Positions 23,073 to 34,930 of a DNA stretch of 64,000 nucleotides are shown here, one piece after another. A model generated the notes under the pieces. It made no database searches, was not told the origin of the DNA, and worked only from the letters and a program-made list of their open reading frames with translations. The number at the start of each line of letters is the position of its first letter. The first letter of the stretch is position 1. The DNA is taken from the NCBI GenBank assembly GCA_021234155.1, contig JAJEKV010000017.1:5261388-5325387 (forward strand). The letters are read 5' to 3'. The position numbers and the translations under genes were made by a program. The stretch is from Isoetes taiwanensis. Its lineage: Eukaryota > Streptophyta > Lycopodiopsida > Isoetales > Isoetaceae.

Positions 23073-24881
23073 TCTTATATTATAATGTTGTGTAATGGAC
23101 GCACCCACCGTCGGACCGATCGAGGATTTGATTGACCAATAAGCCCGGAGATGATGTGTGCGTCTTCAACTAAAAATTTCATCTTGACTGGCCAATATGA
23201 AGGGGAAAGGAAAAAGGAAAGGAAAGGGAAAGGGAAAGGGAAGGGAAGGGAAGGAAAGGGAAAGGGAAGGGGAAAAGGGGAAGGGGAAGAAGGGGAAGGG
23301 GAAGGGAAGGGAAAAGGAAAAAGCGATGAAAGGGAAGGAAGCGGAAAGGGAAGGGGGAAAGGAAAAAGCAGTGAAAGGGGAAAGGGAAAGGGAAAAGCGA
23401 TGAAAGGGAAAGGAAAAGGAAAAGGGAAAGGAAAAAGGAAAAAAGGGAAGAGGGAAAAGCAGAAAGGGAAAATGGAAAGGGAAAAGGGAAAAGGGAAAAG
23501 GGAAAAGGAAAAGGGGACGGGAAAAGGAAAAAGCGATGAAAGAAAGGGAAAAGAAAGAAATTAAAACCGGAAGGGAAGGGAAAAAGAAAAATGATGAAAG
23601 GGAAAAGGGAAAGGGAAAAGGAAAAGGGGAGGAAGGAAAAAGCGATGAAAGGAAAAGGGAAGGGAGGAAAAGGAAAAAGGAAAGAGGGAAGGGAAAGAAA
23701 AAGCGATGAAAGGGAAAGGGGGAAAAGGAAGAGGGGGAAGGAAAAGGAAAAAGCGATAGAAAGGGGAAAAGGGAAAAGGGAAAAGGGAAAAGGGGAAAGA
23801 AAGGGAAAATGAATAAAAGAAGGTAAGAGGAAAAAGAAGGAGAAAGAAAAATGGAAAGATAAAGAAAATAGAAAAAATAGAATAAAGTAGGAAAGGGAGC
23901 GGAAAGGAGCCAAGGAAAGGGTAAGTAAAGGTGAGAAAAGGAGAAAAAAGGTAAGGGGAAAATAAGAAAAGGTTTGCAAAATCTATGGGAAAGAAAAGTA
24001 AAAAGGAAAAGGAAAGGGAAGGGAAAAGGAAAAAGGGGGGAAGAAAGAAAGGAAAGCAAAAAGAGCATCGAAGAAAAAAGGAAGAGGGAAAAGAATGGAA
24101 AAATGAGGAAAAAGGTGGGGAAAGTAGAATAGACAAAGGGTAGGGAGCAAGGAATAGGAAAAGAGGAAAAGAAGGGAAAGGGCCACGAGAAAAAAGGAAG
24201 AGGAAAAAGGGTGAAATAGAAAAAAGAAAGGAAAAAGAGTATGGGAATGGAAAAAGAAAAAAAGAAAAAGAAAGGAGAAAGTGGAAAGGGGAAAAAAGGG
24301 GAAGAGGATGGAAAAGGAAAAAGGGTACATAAAAAAGGTTGAGAAAGGGGAATGGAAGAGGCATATAAGAAAAAGCAAAGAGCAGGAAAGGGAAAGGAAA
24401 ATGTAAAGGAAGGGAAAGAAAGGAAAGGAAAAAGGGAACATCGCAAAAGCAAAGGTGGGAATGTATGAAGGAATGGAAAGTTGAAAGGAAAAGGGAAGGA
24501 AAAAGGGAAGGAAAGCAAAAAGGCATGAAGGAGAAATGGGAAAGAGATGGGGAAAAGACTACGTGATCAGGAGGAGGAAGAGGATGGGGAAAGGAAGAAA
24601 AGGGCACACATGAAAGGTAAGCAAAAGAAACCGAAAAATTACGAAAGCGGGAAAGAAAGGAAAAGAAAAGGAAGAGGAAGGGGAAAAGGAAGGGGAAGAG
24701 AGTAGTGGAAAAATGGGAAGAGCGGGAAAGATAAAAGGAAGGAAAAAGCTGATAAGAAAAAAAAAGAAAAAAGGGGAAGGAAAAGGAAGGCAAAGGGAGG
24801 GAGAAGGGTTAGAAAAAAGGGAGAATAAAAAGAAAAAATTAAAGGTTCTAATTTTATGCCCAAAATTTGGGTACCATTTAG
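23073..24881 (+). mobile_element. Helitron H6, complete, polypurine core, variant ends
   Basis: It starts TCTTATATTATAATGTTG at 23073 after host A. It ends with the hairpin CCCAAAATTTGGG and TACCATTTAG at 24881, before host T. That end aligns with GGGCACCATTACTAG of other copies. Rejoining the flanks (GCGATTA and TCTACTAGAAAC) restores the satellite word AATATCTACTAGAAAC apart from small changes, so target A^T is clear. The 5' head (23073-23200) differs from the common head. The core is almost pure purine, broken by recurring AAAAGCGATGAAAGG words every 60-100 bp in 23316-23770. A 450-codon minus frame is compositional. Confidence 0.85.
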
Positions 24882-26579
24882 TCTACTAGAAACTTATATG
24901 CCACGACAATGATGGGCATTTTATCACATGTAAAATGAGTGGATGTCATGCATTGAATATAGATTTTTAAGATATATTCGTGTTCATAGATGTCATAGAG
25001 TGCCAATTGTGAATGGTTTTTGTGAATGGTTTAGTGTAAAGGCAATTGAGCATTAGCCATTGAATTGGCTTGTAAGAATAATCTATAGTGATTTTTGTAG
25101 TTGCTGGGGTCGAGGCCCAAGGTCTCCACGGCCCCTGGCGATGGAATTCTAAACCACTAAACTACAGCCACAACCACATCCACATCAATATAGCGCTTCA
25201 ATACATTTTACCATCGTGTGAAAAAGGGATCTTATGATAATTTTTGTCATGAAGAAAACACATAGTCTCTCGTTCACATGAAGCTACAATCCTTCAATCG
25301 AACAAAGCTTCTACCTACTACAAACATCTTTGCTTAGGGGATGTCGGCGGATCTTTATCAGCGTGTAAATGAGCGAAGTAATGGAGTGAATAAATAGTTG
25401 TAGATGTCATCGTGTCCATAGGCGAAATAGGTATCAGCTACTTGAATTATTTAGGGTTCACCGGGTTTAGCATTAGCCATGGAATAGAATGGATAGAGGG
25501 GATGGAGTGTAGAGATGGTATGGATTCCCTTGTCGTGGGACTTCATTATTGGGATTCTACTTTTCAAAATAAGCATGCCTATACGGGTTTACATTTGTTG
25601 GATCCACATTCTTCATATCGGACACATGTTATGGACAGCGTCTGGTAGAATCTCCACAAGAAAATGCTCAGCGGTAAGGTTTAACGATGCCTATGAATTG
25701 CGAAACCTCATATTACAAAGAATATAAATACAAGATATTTGTGGTTTGGGGTCGAGCCTAGGTATCCTGACCTGGCGTGGAATTTTAACCACTAAACTAC
25801 AACCACAACAACATAAGGGAAACAACTTTAGTAAAACCTAAAACATTATTCTAATTTTCTAATTGAAGTAAACACAAAGTTTTTGGTTTCTACAAAAATA
25901 TAATCTTTCAATCGGGAGCAAAAACAATATCTACTAGAAACTTATACCAAAACAATGATGGGCATTTTATCACATGTAAAATGAGTGGATGTCATGCATT
26001 GAATATAGAGTTTTAGATATATTAAGTGTTCATAGATGTCATAGAGTGCCAATTGTGAATGGTTTGGTGTAAAGGCTGGTGGGCATTAGCCATTGAATTG
26101 GCTTGTAAAGAATAATCTATAGTGATTTTTTGTGGTTCTTTGGGGGTCGAGCCAGTCTCCATGGCCTGGCGTGGAATTCTAACCACTAAACTACAACCAC
26201 AACCACATTAAGCATCAATATAGCTTCAATACATTTACCATCGTGTGAAAAAAGGGATCTTATGATAATTTTGTCACGAAGAAAACACATAGTCTCGATT
26301 CGATGGCCTACAATCGCTAATCCCGAACAAAGCTTCTACCACCCTTACGCAAACATCTTGCCGAGGGATGTCGCGGATCTTTATCAGCGTGTAAATGGCG
26401 AGGAGTAATGGGTGAATAAATAGTTGTAGATGTCATCGTGTCCATAGGCGAAATAATTATCAAGCTACTTGAGGGTGTTAGGGTTCCTGGAGTTTAGCAT
26501 TAGCCATGGAATAGAATGGATAGAGGATGGAGTGCGGAGATGGTATGGATTCCCTTGTCATGGGACTTCATTATTGGGA
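24882..26579. repeat. tRNA-His satellite block, moderately decayed
   Basis: About one and two-thirds units. Eroded minus-strand tRNA-His remnants are at about 25101-25177, 25738-25808 and 26130-26203. All three have CCTGGCG in place of the CCACAACG anticodon region on the plus strand, while the acceptor and D-arm side (CTAACCACTAAACTACAACC) is preserved in the last two. The block ends CATTATTGGGA at the next Helitron. Confidence 0.85.
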
Positions 26580-29500
26580 CTAGAAACGTGTGCCGGCGAT
26601 GCGGGCATTTTCATCGTGGATGTGTGTGAAGGCATTTATGTGTGTTAGTTGTGGTTGTATCGTGAACGTGTCGTATAATGCATCTAGGGCAATATGTAGA
26701 GTGCGTTGGACACATATAGATAGTGAACAAATTTATCTTTAAATTGTACATATAATATGAAATTCAAACAAAATATTACACAAATATCTGGGGTGTACAT
26801 GCAAATACAAAATATTTTTGGTGCAAATAGAGGTTATGTCGGTCGGTCTCAATGAATCCACATCATGAAGAACTTGTCCCAAAATTATCATTCATAATCA
26901 TTAAGCTAGATGCATGCATTCTTGAATGTCTCACATAAATACATCAATAGTTCTCAAACCTTCAAAACATGTAGCTCTGGTACATTTGCTAGCGACATCA
27001 CCAAAATAAAATGGTTAAGCCCTATGGGGAGTCACAAAGTACATTCTACCCACCGGATGGCATAATCTGAATTGCGATGTGAATCATCCATTTGCATGTT
27101 GCTTTGCTCCAAGTAATCACTTTATCTATATCCTCATGGAGGCGGGCATTATATTTCGTCTCGTGAATCAGTAATCGAAAAATGTGGCAATGAAGCCTTA
27201 CCATTTGAACAAAAAAATGTATCCGAGTTCATCCTTCTAAAAGCAATGCTCCACAATTAGGTTGGTTAACCTTAGACATTTAGGTTGATATTTGGTTTGT
27301 AGTTAACTGAGGGTGCCTTGAATGAAGAACATTGACATTGTCTTTTGAATTTAACTTGGGAGATTAGATTATTTTCAACTTTCCCTCATTTTGACCTTTA
27401 TTTTAACTTTCCAAACTCTGTATTTGCAACAATTTTAAATGTGGATTGAACAATCATTTTTGTAACATATTGAGTGGTTGTGTAATTAAGAAAAGGATCT
27501 GTTGCTAAGGGGTCAAGTCTAACAAAAATATATTGTGTTGTTGGTTGATTTTGGCATGATACCAAAGAATATTGTCGGTTAATTTTGGCGTGACCCAAAG
27601 AGTTAACTACTTCCTCAAGGTTTAAAAATTTAATGCACAACACAACTTGGACACCTCTCATGGTCGAGGAAATAGCAAATAAATAGGATGCAAGCTGGAG
27701 GAAAACTCAACACAAAATTTGCATCATTACGGTACTTTCGTGTCGTCATAATGGGGTCTAAACATGATGTGACGTCATGTTAACCACAGGCTTGTATTTT
27801 TGCCTTTCAAAAGGCGTTTTTAAAGACCAAAATTTTTGCAATATGGTGTTGTCGGCGCTACGGGCGGCGGCATTATCTTGACTTTGGCTACTTACATCAT
27901 AGTGCTTGTGATAGTATTTGAAAATAAGAACCTCTAGGTTAGAGAGCTTTGCTTTCAGTCTTTGTGATCTGGCGTTTATGCGGTCCTACCTTGAAGCTTA
28001 AATCTATTCAATTTGATTAGCCACAAATGAGAGTTGTTTTTAGGTTGGCTACCCAAGTACGGATCAATCCACCTTAAGCTTGGAAAGATCGAGGCGGTGG
28101 TTCTATAGCGGTCTGCTTGTATCTAGAATTTAGGCTGCCTCCACCATCGAAGATTGAAGAATCTAATGCCAATAATGGGGAGAAAAGAAAATTTGAATTG
28201 ACCAAGCTTTGGTTGCTTGTAAAATATAGAGGCTACAGCTCTTGTAAGTGAAAGGTTTCTATACTTTTATATGAATCCTTGGACTCAATAAGGTTGTTGA
28301 CAAATGTTACATAGCACATGTTGACAAATGTTACTTGGCCGAATGTTTGAAATGTTTGCAAATGTTGAGCAATGTTGGACATATATCGGGTGAGTTATAA
28401 ATCAAATTACAATGTTGTTATTGTTATAAATATTACAATATAATAATGTTGACGAATGTTCCAAACACAAATATTAGCATAAAGGTTATCACGAAAGTCT
28501 TTTAGCGTAAAACCAGTGCGTTCAATTCTTGCCCTAGCCCAATCGGATCATGCCATTTGGCAAGTTTCAAATCAAGAATCATGGGTTCATCACTCACGAT
28601 TCTGTTTTACTTGCATTCGGGCGCATCCTTTGTTTACTTGCATTACGGCAGATTACCCGCACTCGCTAATTTACCTGCATTACTGGTGACCTTTACTTGC
28701 ATTACGGATTCAAGAATTGTGAGCGTCCCTTGTTTCCACGTTATAAAGCCCACTAAATGGGCTTTCCTACCACTAAATGGGCTTTCCTATATCGTAATTT
28801 GGGCATATGTCAAACATATGTTGGACCCGGCCGATTGGGTTGTTAGCGAAAGGTTATGTGCAAGTCTTTAACATAATTTATAATTTGGGCATATGTCAAA
28901 CATATGTTAAATAGTATTTGGGCATATATTAGGACATATGTTGGAGACAAATGTTACACAATCTTTTAGTGTTTGAAGCAACATAATAAGCATAATAAGC
29001 ATGCTATATCACAAAGAAACAAATAATTCGAGTTCAACTTTGTTCTTTTTCCTATAATTTGGTCAATTTCTTTCAATCAAAAACCCTCAAAAGCAACTGC
29101 AAGCATTTTACAAATAGAACAATTACTTACACAAGCAGAAAACATCCACCTTAGTTTTGCTTCGGATGATCTCTCCATTATTTGACCTTTTAGACAATGC
29201 CTATGGCAGATCCCAAGGAGTATCCTACCTTGCCTTGTTGAGCGAAGGACCCTATTTGTTGATAGTAATTGGGGCCCATCGCGCTATGTCAACCATAGCC
29301 ATAGACATAGCCAAATCCTTCCCTGCGAAATGGGTTTTCTTTTTCCAACTTCATGATACAATCTGCAATCTTCATCACTCTTTACTTCAAAACCAAATCT
29401 AATGTTTGCATGGAGTCTCCACCATGAAGAAACCAAAATCGTGTTACCAATTATATGCATCAAAGGGGCTTGTTCCCTGGGTTATAGCTTGTGAATGCAT

Positions 29501-32228
29501 TATCCGCTACTTGCAAAGGGAAAAATTTGGGTAGAAGCGGTTGCTAGGAATTATAGAGACATTTTTTTCCTTTGTTCCATCGCGTGTGGACATGCATTGT
29601 TTGGAAAAAAGCAGAAAAAATAGTGCCTACCATTGCCAACAATCCTTATGCTTCAATAATGTGCATCTTCAAGACAACGCTACATGTCCGACAAGGCGTG
29701 ACCTCTTCTTTCATTCCATTCAATTTCTTTTTACGAGAGTGGGTGTAACATTTTTTCTCATCTCTTGTTATTTTCGACATTTCTCATGCCTTCTTTGTTT
29801 CCACGAGTAAATAAAATGACTTGAATATGTTAAAAGATAATGGAAAAGCCATAGTCTAGGATGGCGGTTATACCGGAAGAAGATGCTTGCCTTTCTTTGG
29901 ACACCTATCACGGTGATCAGAAGGATGGCATACATTAAACTTGGATTCCACTTCTTCAAAAGCATTAGCATATTGAAGGCATATCAATTTGACTTAGTTG
30001 ACCAGCTTGTAGTCTTTTTTGTACAAATAGGTTAAAATTTGTGCGAAAATAGGCCCTCAACATCTACATAATGCAACAAAACCATAACCATGGAAATATT
30101 CTGATAACATTTCAAAAATGAAGGTGCTTGCCTCCATTTGGACCACCTATCTTGTGATCATGAAGAATGCAAAAACCCGGACTTGAAATCCACTTCTTCA
30201 AAGCCTTGAAGCCTAATAAAAGCACATCAATAACTCAAAGCATCTACATGAAAAATGTAGCAAATATAGAAACCATGGGAACATTTCTGATGCCATATTA
30301 TAAGTTTAAGCCCATACCTTAATGGATTGCTTGTAAAGATCACGCCTAATGTTTATTTGCCCCCATTCAACTTGATGCTCCTCAATGACTCATAAAAGAT
30401 AAATCCTACAGATAAAGGATACAATTAGAACTATCTATATAAAGGAAAACATCAAAATATCATGTCTATTTGAAAAAAGAGAAAAATTTCATGTTTTCTC
30501 TATAATGCATGATCTATGGTTGCATCACGGGCAAAGAATAATGTGTTTTGTAATGAACAATCGCTGGAAGACCCTTGGATCTATAAGTCGGCTGAAGCAA
30601 TATATCACACTTTTATGAACAACCAAACCTTGCATGCCAAGCAAGAATATTAGCTTACTATTTTTTATGCGTAACTTTCGCGCCAAAAGTGAAAATCCAC
30701 GAAGAGAAAGTTGCTTTTTGTCGCCAAAAAGTGAAAACCCACCAAAAGTTGCTTTTCGTGTGCCTGCATTAGAAAAACAACTCATAGGTTAAAAGAATGG
30801 ATAAATTTAAATATAAAGAATGAATCATCAAGATTTGAAAACATTAATTTCTATTTGTGATTCCCCATGCAACAAAACAACATAGAATTTATTCACTAAT
30901 CACATTTACTTTCGCGGATATCTTGTAAAGGCCATGTTATAAAAAGGCCAGTATAATCTATGCTTCGGTTTGGCATCTCTAGTCTCCTTTGACCGGTCAG
31001 CTTGCGGTCATGCCCACAATTGTTTGTCAATGTTAAAGGAAATAACATTAGTCTGGCGACAATAAAAGGAGCTCGAGAAAGTATTATTGGGCATGTCATG
31101 CCATATAATAGAAATTCTAAAAACATCAACATGGAGATGAAAACAAATAAAAATAACCATGCTCCATGCTTCCCAGGCATCAATCATTGCTTTCTGTTTC
31201 CATCATGAATTACTTCTACCTGATTTATACACCACTTGGGAAGGATTTTTCCAAATCTCGGACAAATGCAAAGATGGAGATGTGGAATTGGGAAAACAAT
31301 GTTTTTTTGAAGTGATTTGCTTAGCCTAACCATGGACACTGCTTATATCGCGACATCAAACCTCTATTTTAAGCAGGTCTTAGGCGTGCAAATGAAAACT
31401 CTCATGTCATCATATGAAATGTATGCGTGTAAACAACTATTGGGCTTTGTTAGTGCCAAAGCGAATATAGCGGACAAAATAAAATAGGTGAAGAAAAAAT
31501 GCGACATAAATTAGCGCTTCAGAATATTGTCTACTACATCTCAACACATAAAAAAGCGACTCCACGATGTCTATGGACGGTGGCGCCGAATGTTCTTGGA
31601 TCCTTACAAATTGTAGTGTGGAATGGATTCAAACTATTTGTATCTAGAATCCACGCATATGAAAGCGTAAAAAGCTTGAAAATCATGAAAGCGTTCACCA
31701 ACAATCGATACAAAATAAAGAGATGACACGGTTGATCCCTAAGCCTCAAAAGCTGGCGTCCAGCTCGTTCCTCGACAAGCGAGCAAAGATTTCTCTTGAA
31801 CTTCAACTCGCATCTGGAAAATCCCCAGAGCAAAAATGGTATTTAGTTTTTTCACGACCCGTCAAATAAGTCGTCCCAATCGCGTGTTTTACGCGGATCA
31901 ATGGCGTCCGCGCGCACCCAATATCGATGTAGCTAAGTGCCAAAAAAATGATTTTGGCGCCAAATGAATCGGAGGACTTTTGGCGCCGAGAATGCACGAG
32001 CACAAAATGCGTAGACAATAGCCGCCAGTTTTTTCTCCCTCTAAATTCTTTCATTGAATCGGCTCACGCATTTCAAATTCTTTTCATTGAATTACGGATC
32101 GCATTTCAAAGTTACGCAACTTGATCCCTTGAGAAGCCGCGAAAAAGATGAAGGGAGCAGCGCATCTTGGCGTTACATGCGGCGTTCCTTGCACACATAC
32201 CAACACAATCCAAAAATAAGAAAGAAGA
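26580..32228 (-). mobile_element. 5.65 kb Helitron without purine core
   Basis: Satellite breaks at CATTATTGGGA and resumes at TTCTACTTTT. Joined, these give the exact uninterrupted word, so the insertion is precise between A and T with no duplication. In minus sense the element starts TCTTCTTTCTTATTTTTGG. It ends with a hairpin GCCCGCATCGCCGGC (one mismatch), then ACACGTTTCTAG. Length is 5,649 bp. The interior has no long frame, so no Rep/helicase is encoded. It holds internal duplications: near 28740-28785 (CACTAAATGGGCTTTCCTA twice), 28795-28930 (GGGCATATGTCAAACATATG twice) and about 29880/30120. It may carry captured host sequence, none recognised. Confidence 0.8.
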
Positions 32229-32574
32229 TTCTACTTTTGAAAATAAGCATGCCTTCTGACGGTTTACATTTTTTTGATCCACATTCTTCATATCTGGACA
32301 CATGTTATGGACAACGTCTAGTAGAATCTCCACAAGAGTTGAGCAAGGTTGAACGGTGCCTTTGAGATGAATTGCAGAAACCTCATATTACAAAGAATAT
32401 AAATACAAGATATTTGTGGTTGCTGGGAGTCGAGCCCAGGTCTCCACGGCCACAACGTGGAATTCTAACCACTAAACTACAACCACAACAACATAAGGAA
32501 CTTTAGTAAAACATACATATTCTAATTTTCTAATTGAAATAAACACAAAGTTTTTGGATTTCTACAAAATATAA
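32229..32574. repeat. tRNA-His satellite block
   Basis: Partial unit from TTCTACTTTTGAAAATAAGC to CTACAAAATATAA, containing one intact tRNA-His copy (32416-32486). It is bounded by two Helitrons. Confidence 0.9.
32416..32486 (-). tRNA. tRNA-His(GTG)-like gene, intact cloverleaf
   Basis: On the minus strand it folds fully: acceptor GTGGTTG/CAACCAC, D-stem GTTT/GAAT, anticodon stem CCACG/CGTGG with loop TTGTGGC (anticodon GTG), and T-stem CTGGG/CCCAG with loop CTCGACT. The length is 71 nt. The box A region TAGTTTAGTGG and box B GGCTCGACTCC are present. G-1 is not encoded (T precedes), as usual for eukaryotic tRNA-His. No TTTT lies close downstream (CAACCACAAATATCTTG), so clean Pol III termination is doubtful. 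It could be functional or a satellite relic. Confidence 0.5.
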
Positions 32575-34852
32575 CTAGTTAAGGTGCCCAGCGTTGTTGG
32601 GCATAGTGTGAATGACATACTGGAGCAATTGTTAAATGGATCCTTGTTTTTAAAATTGGATAATCAAGAGCATTCGACCACATTTCGCACTTCCCCTTAT
32701 CTTTTCCGTTTTCCTTTTTCATTTTGCCTTTGTCTACTATTTTATTTTTCCTATTTTCCCCTTGCCCCTTTTCCCTTTTTACATTTTTCAATTTACTTTT
32801 TTCTTTTTCCATTATTCCATTTCCTCTTTTTCTCTTTTTTGTTTCTGCTTCCCCATTTTTCTTTTTCTATTTTTCCCTTCCCTTTTCTCCAATTTGTGGT
32901 TGCCCTTTTTCCCTTTCTTCGTGCCCTTTCCCCCCTCTCTTTTCCCATTTCCCTCTTCCCCTTTTCCTCGTGCCCTTCTTTCTATGTTTTCCTTTCTGCT
33001 TCCCTTTCCTTTCCCTTTTCCCTTTCCTTCTCCCCACCTTTTCTTTTTTCCCCTTTTCCTCTTTTGCCCAGCCCTTCAGTCTTCCTTTTTTTTCTAGTGC
33101 CCTTTTCCCTTCCTTTTTCCCCCCTCCTTTTTTCTTTTCCCTCTTTCCCTTTCCCTTTTTCCATGTCCATTTTTCCTTCGGTTTTCCCCTTTCCTCACCC
33201 TTTCCCTCTTCCCTTTTTTGCCATGTCCCTTTTCTCTTCTATTTTTTTCATGCTCTTTTTTTTCGCTCCTCTTTTCCCCTTTCTTCACCTTTTTCCTCCT
33301 CCCCTCCTTTTTCCTTTTTTCCTTCTCTTTTTTCTTTTCTATTTTGCTCTTCCTTTTTATTCACCTCCCTTTCAATTTTTCCATTTTACCTCCCGTTTTT
33401 CCTTTTGCCTTTTCCATTTGCTTCCACTTTTTCACGTTTGCCTTTTCCATTTTCAACCTCCTTGCTTTTCCCTTTTCTATCCCTCCCTTTTCACATTTCC
33501 TTTTTCATTTTACCTTATTTTTTATTTTCCTTTTCTCCCATTCCATCCCTTCGCTTTCCTTTCCCCCCTTCCCCTTACCAATGGCCTTTTTCCTTCCTTT
33601 TCCTCCTCTTGAGCCCTTTCTCTATTAAAACTTTTTTTTTCGTGCCTTTTTTTCCCTTCCATTTTTTTCTCTTTTTCGCCTCCTTTTTATTTTTTTTTTT
33701 TCCCTTTCTTTTCTCATGTCTTTTTTTCCTTTCCTTTATTTCTCTTCCCTTTTTTACATTGCCATTTATTCCTTCCCTTTGCCCACCCTTTCCCTCTTCC
33801 CTTTTTCGTAGTCTTTTTTTCTTTCCCTTTCCTCCCTCATTTGTTCTTTTCTTTTCCCTTTCCCCTTTCCTCCCTCCTTTCTCTTTCTTTTTTCCGCTTC
33901 TCTCCTTCTTTTCTCTTCCTCTTTTCCATGCCCTTTTCCCTTTTTCCCCCTCCCTTTCCTTTTTTTCCTTTTCCATTTTTTTCTATCCCTTCTCTCCTCC
34001 CTTTTTTTCTCTTTCCTTTTTTCCCTTCCTTTTTCTCCTTTCCCCCACCTTTTTTCTCTCCCCTTTCCCCCTTCCATCCCTTTTAAGGTGCTCCCTCCTC
34101 CTCTCCCCTTTTTTCCCTTTTCCATTTTTCCTTTCCTTTTCCCTTCCCTTCTCTCTACCCTTTTCCTCATCCCCTTTTTCCCTTCCTTTTTTACTTACTC
34201 TGTCCTCACCATTTTTCCTCTTCTCCTTTTCATAGTGTCATTTTTCCTTTATTTTCTCTATTACTTTTCCTTTCTCTTTTTGTGCTATTTTCTATTTCCT
34301 TTTCCCTTTTATCCGTGCCTTTTTTTTCCTTTCACTTTGCCTTTATCTCCTCCTTTTCCTCCTTTCCCCACCTTTTTACTCTTCCCATTTCCAGTGTTCC
34401 TTTTCACTCCCTCCTCCTCCCCCCTTTCTTTTACCTTTTCCTTCCCCTTTCCCTTTTCTTTCCTTTTCCCTTTTCCTTTTCCTTTTCCTTTTCCCTTCCT
34501 TTTCTCTACCCTTTTCCTCATCCCCTTTTAGGCTTCCTTTTTTACTCCTATCCTCATCCTTTTTCCATCTTCTCCTTTTCATAGTGTTTTTTTTTCTTTA
34601 TTTTTCCTTTCCTTTTTTATTGCTCTTTTCGCTTTCCTTTTTCCTTTCTTTCTTTTCCTTTTACCGTGCCTTTTTGCCTTTCACTTTTGCCATTTTCTCC
34701 TCCCTTTTCCTTTTCCCCCTTTTTCCTCTTGGACATTAGAGCATGGCCAACAACATGGTGGAGGGGCGTCATCTGCGATAAATCTCGACCTCAAGATACA
34801 ATCGGATTATCAACCATAAAATTAGGGTTTCATTCAAGACATCATATAACAT
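32575..34852 (-). mobile_element. Helitron H7, polypurine (sense minus), 5' end truncated
   Basis: The left edge is a good 3' terminus. Plus-strand CTAGTTAAGG lies at 32575, followed by the hairpin GCCCAGCGTTGTTGGGC (one mismatch). It follows host ATATAA, which in intact satellite is followed by TCTTTCAATC. The type I tail (CAATTGTTAAATGGATCC) precedes the pyrimidine tract (32690-34730). The common head follows (AGAGCATGGCC, TAAATCTCGACCTCA, ATTAGGGTTTCATTC), but the final bases stop at CATATAACATCTC. Satellite resumes about 45 bp further along its unit, so the 5' end and adjoining host were deleted. Frames of 342 and 503 codons on plus are tract artefacts. Confidence 0.8.
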
Positions 34853-34909
34853 CTCAATGATGGGCATTTTTATCACATATAAAATTAGTGGATGTCATGC
34901 ATTGAATTC
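34853..34909. repeat. 57-bp satellite remnant
   Basis: AATGATGGGCATTTTTATC through ATGCATTGAATTC, an A-type spacer piece between H7 and the element with inverted ends. Its continuation (TAGAGTTTTAGATATATTCG) is found at 41778 on the other side of that element. Confidence 0.85.
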
Positions 34910-34930
34910 AAAGCACAATTTCATTAAATA

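Noticed and set aside
26580-32228. Autonomous Helitron
   Set aside because: No frame approaches the size of a Rep/helicase protein and no Rep HUH motif is visible.
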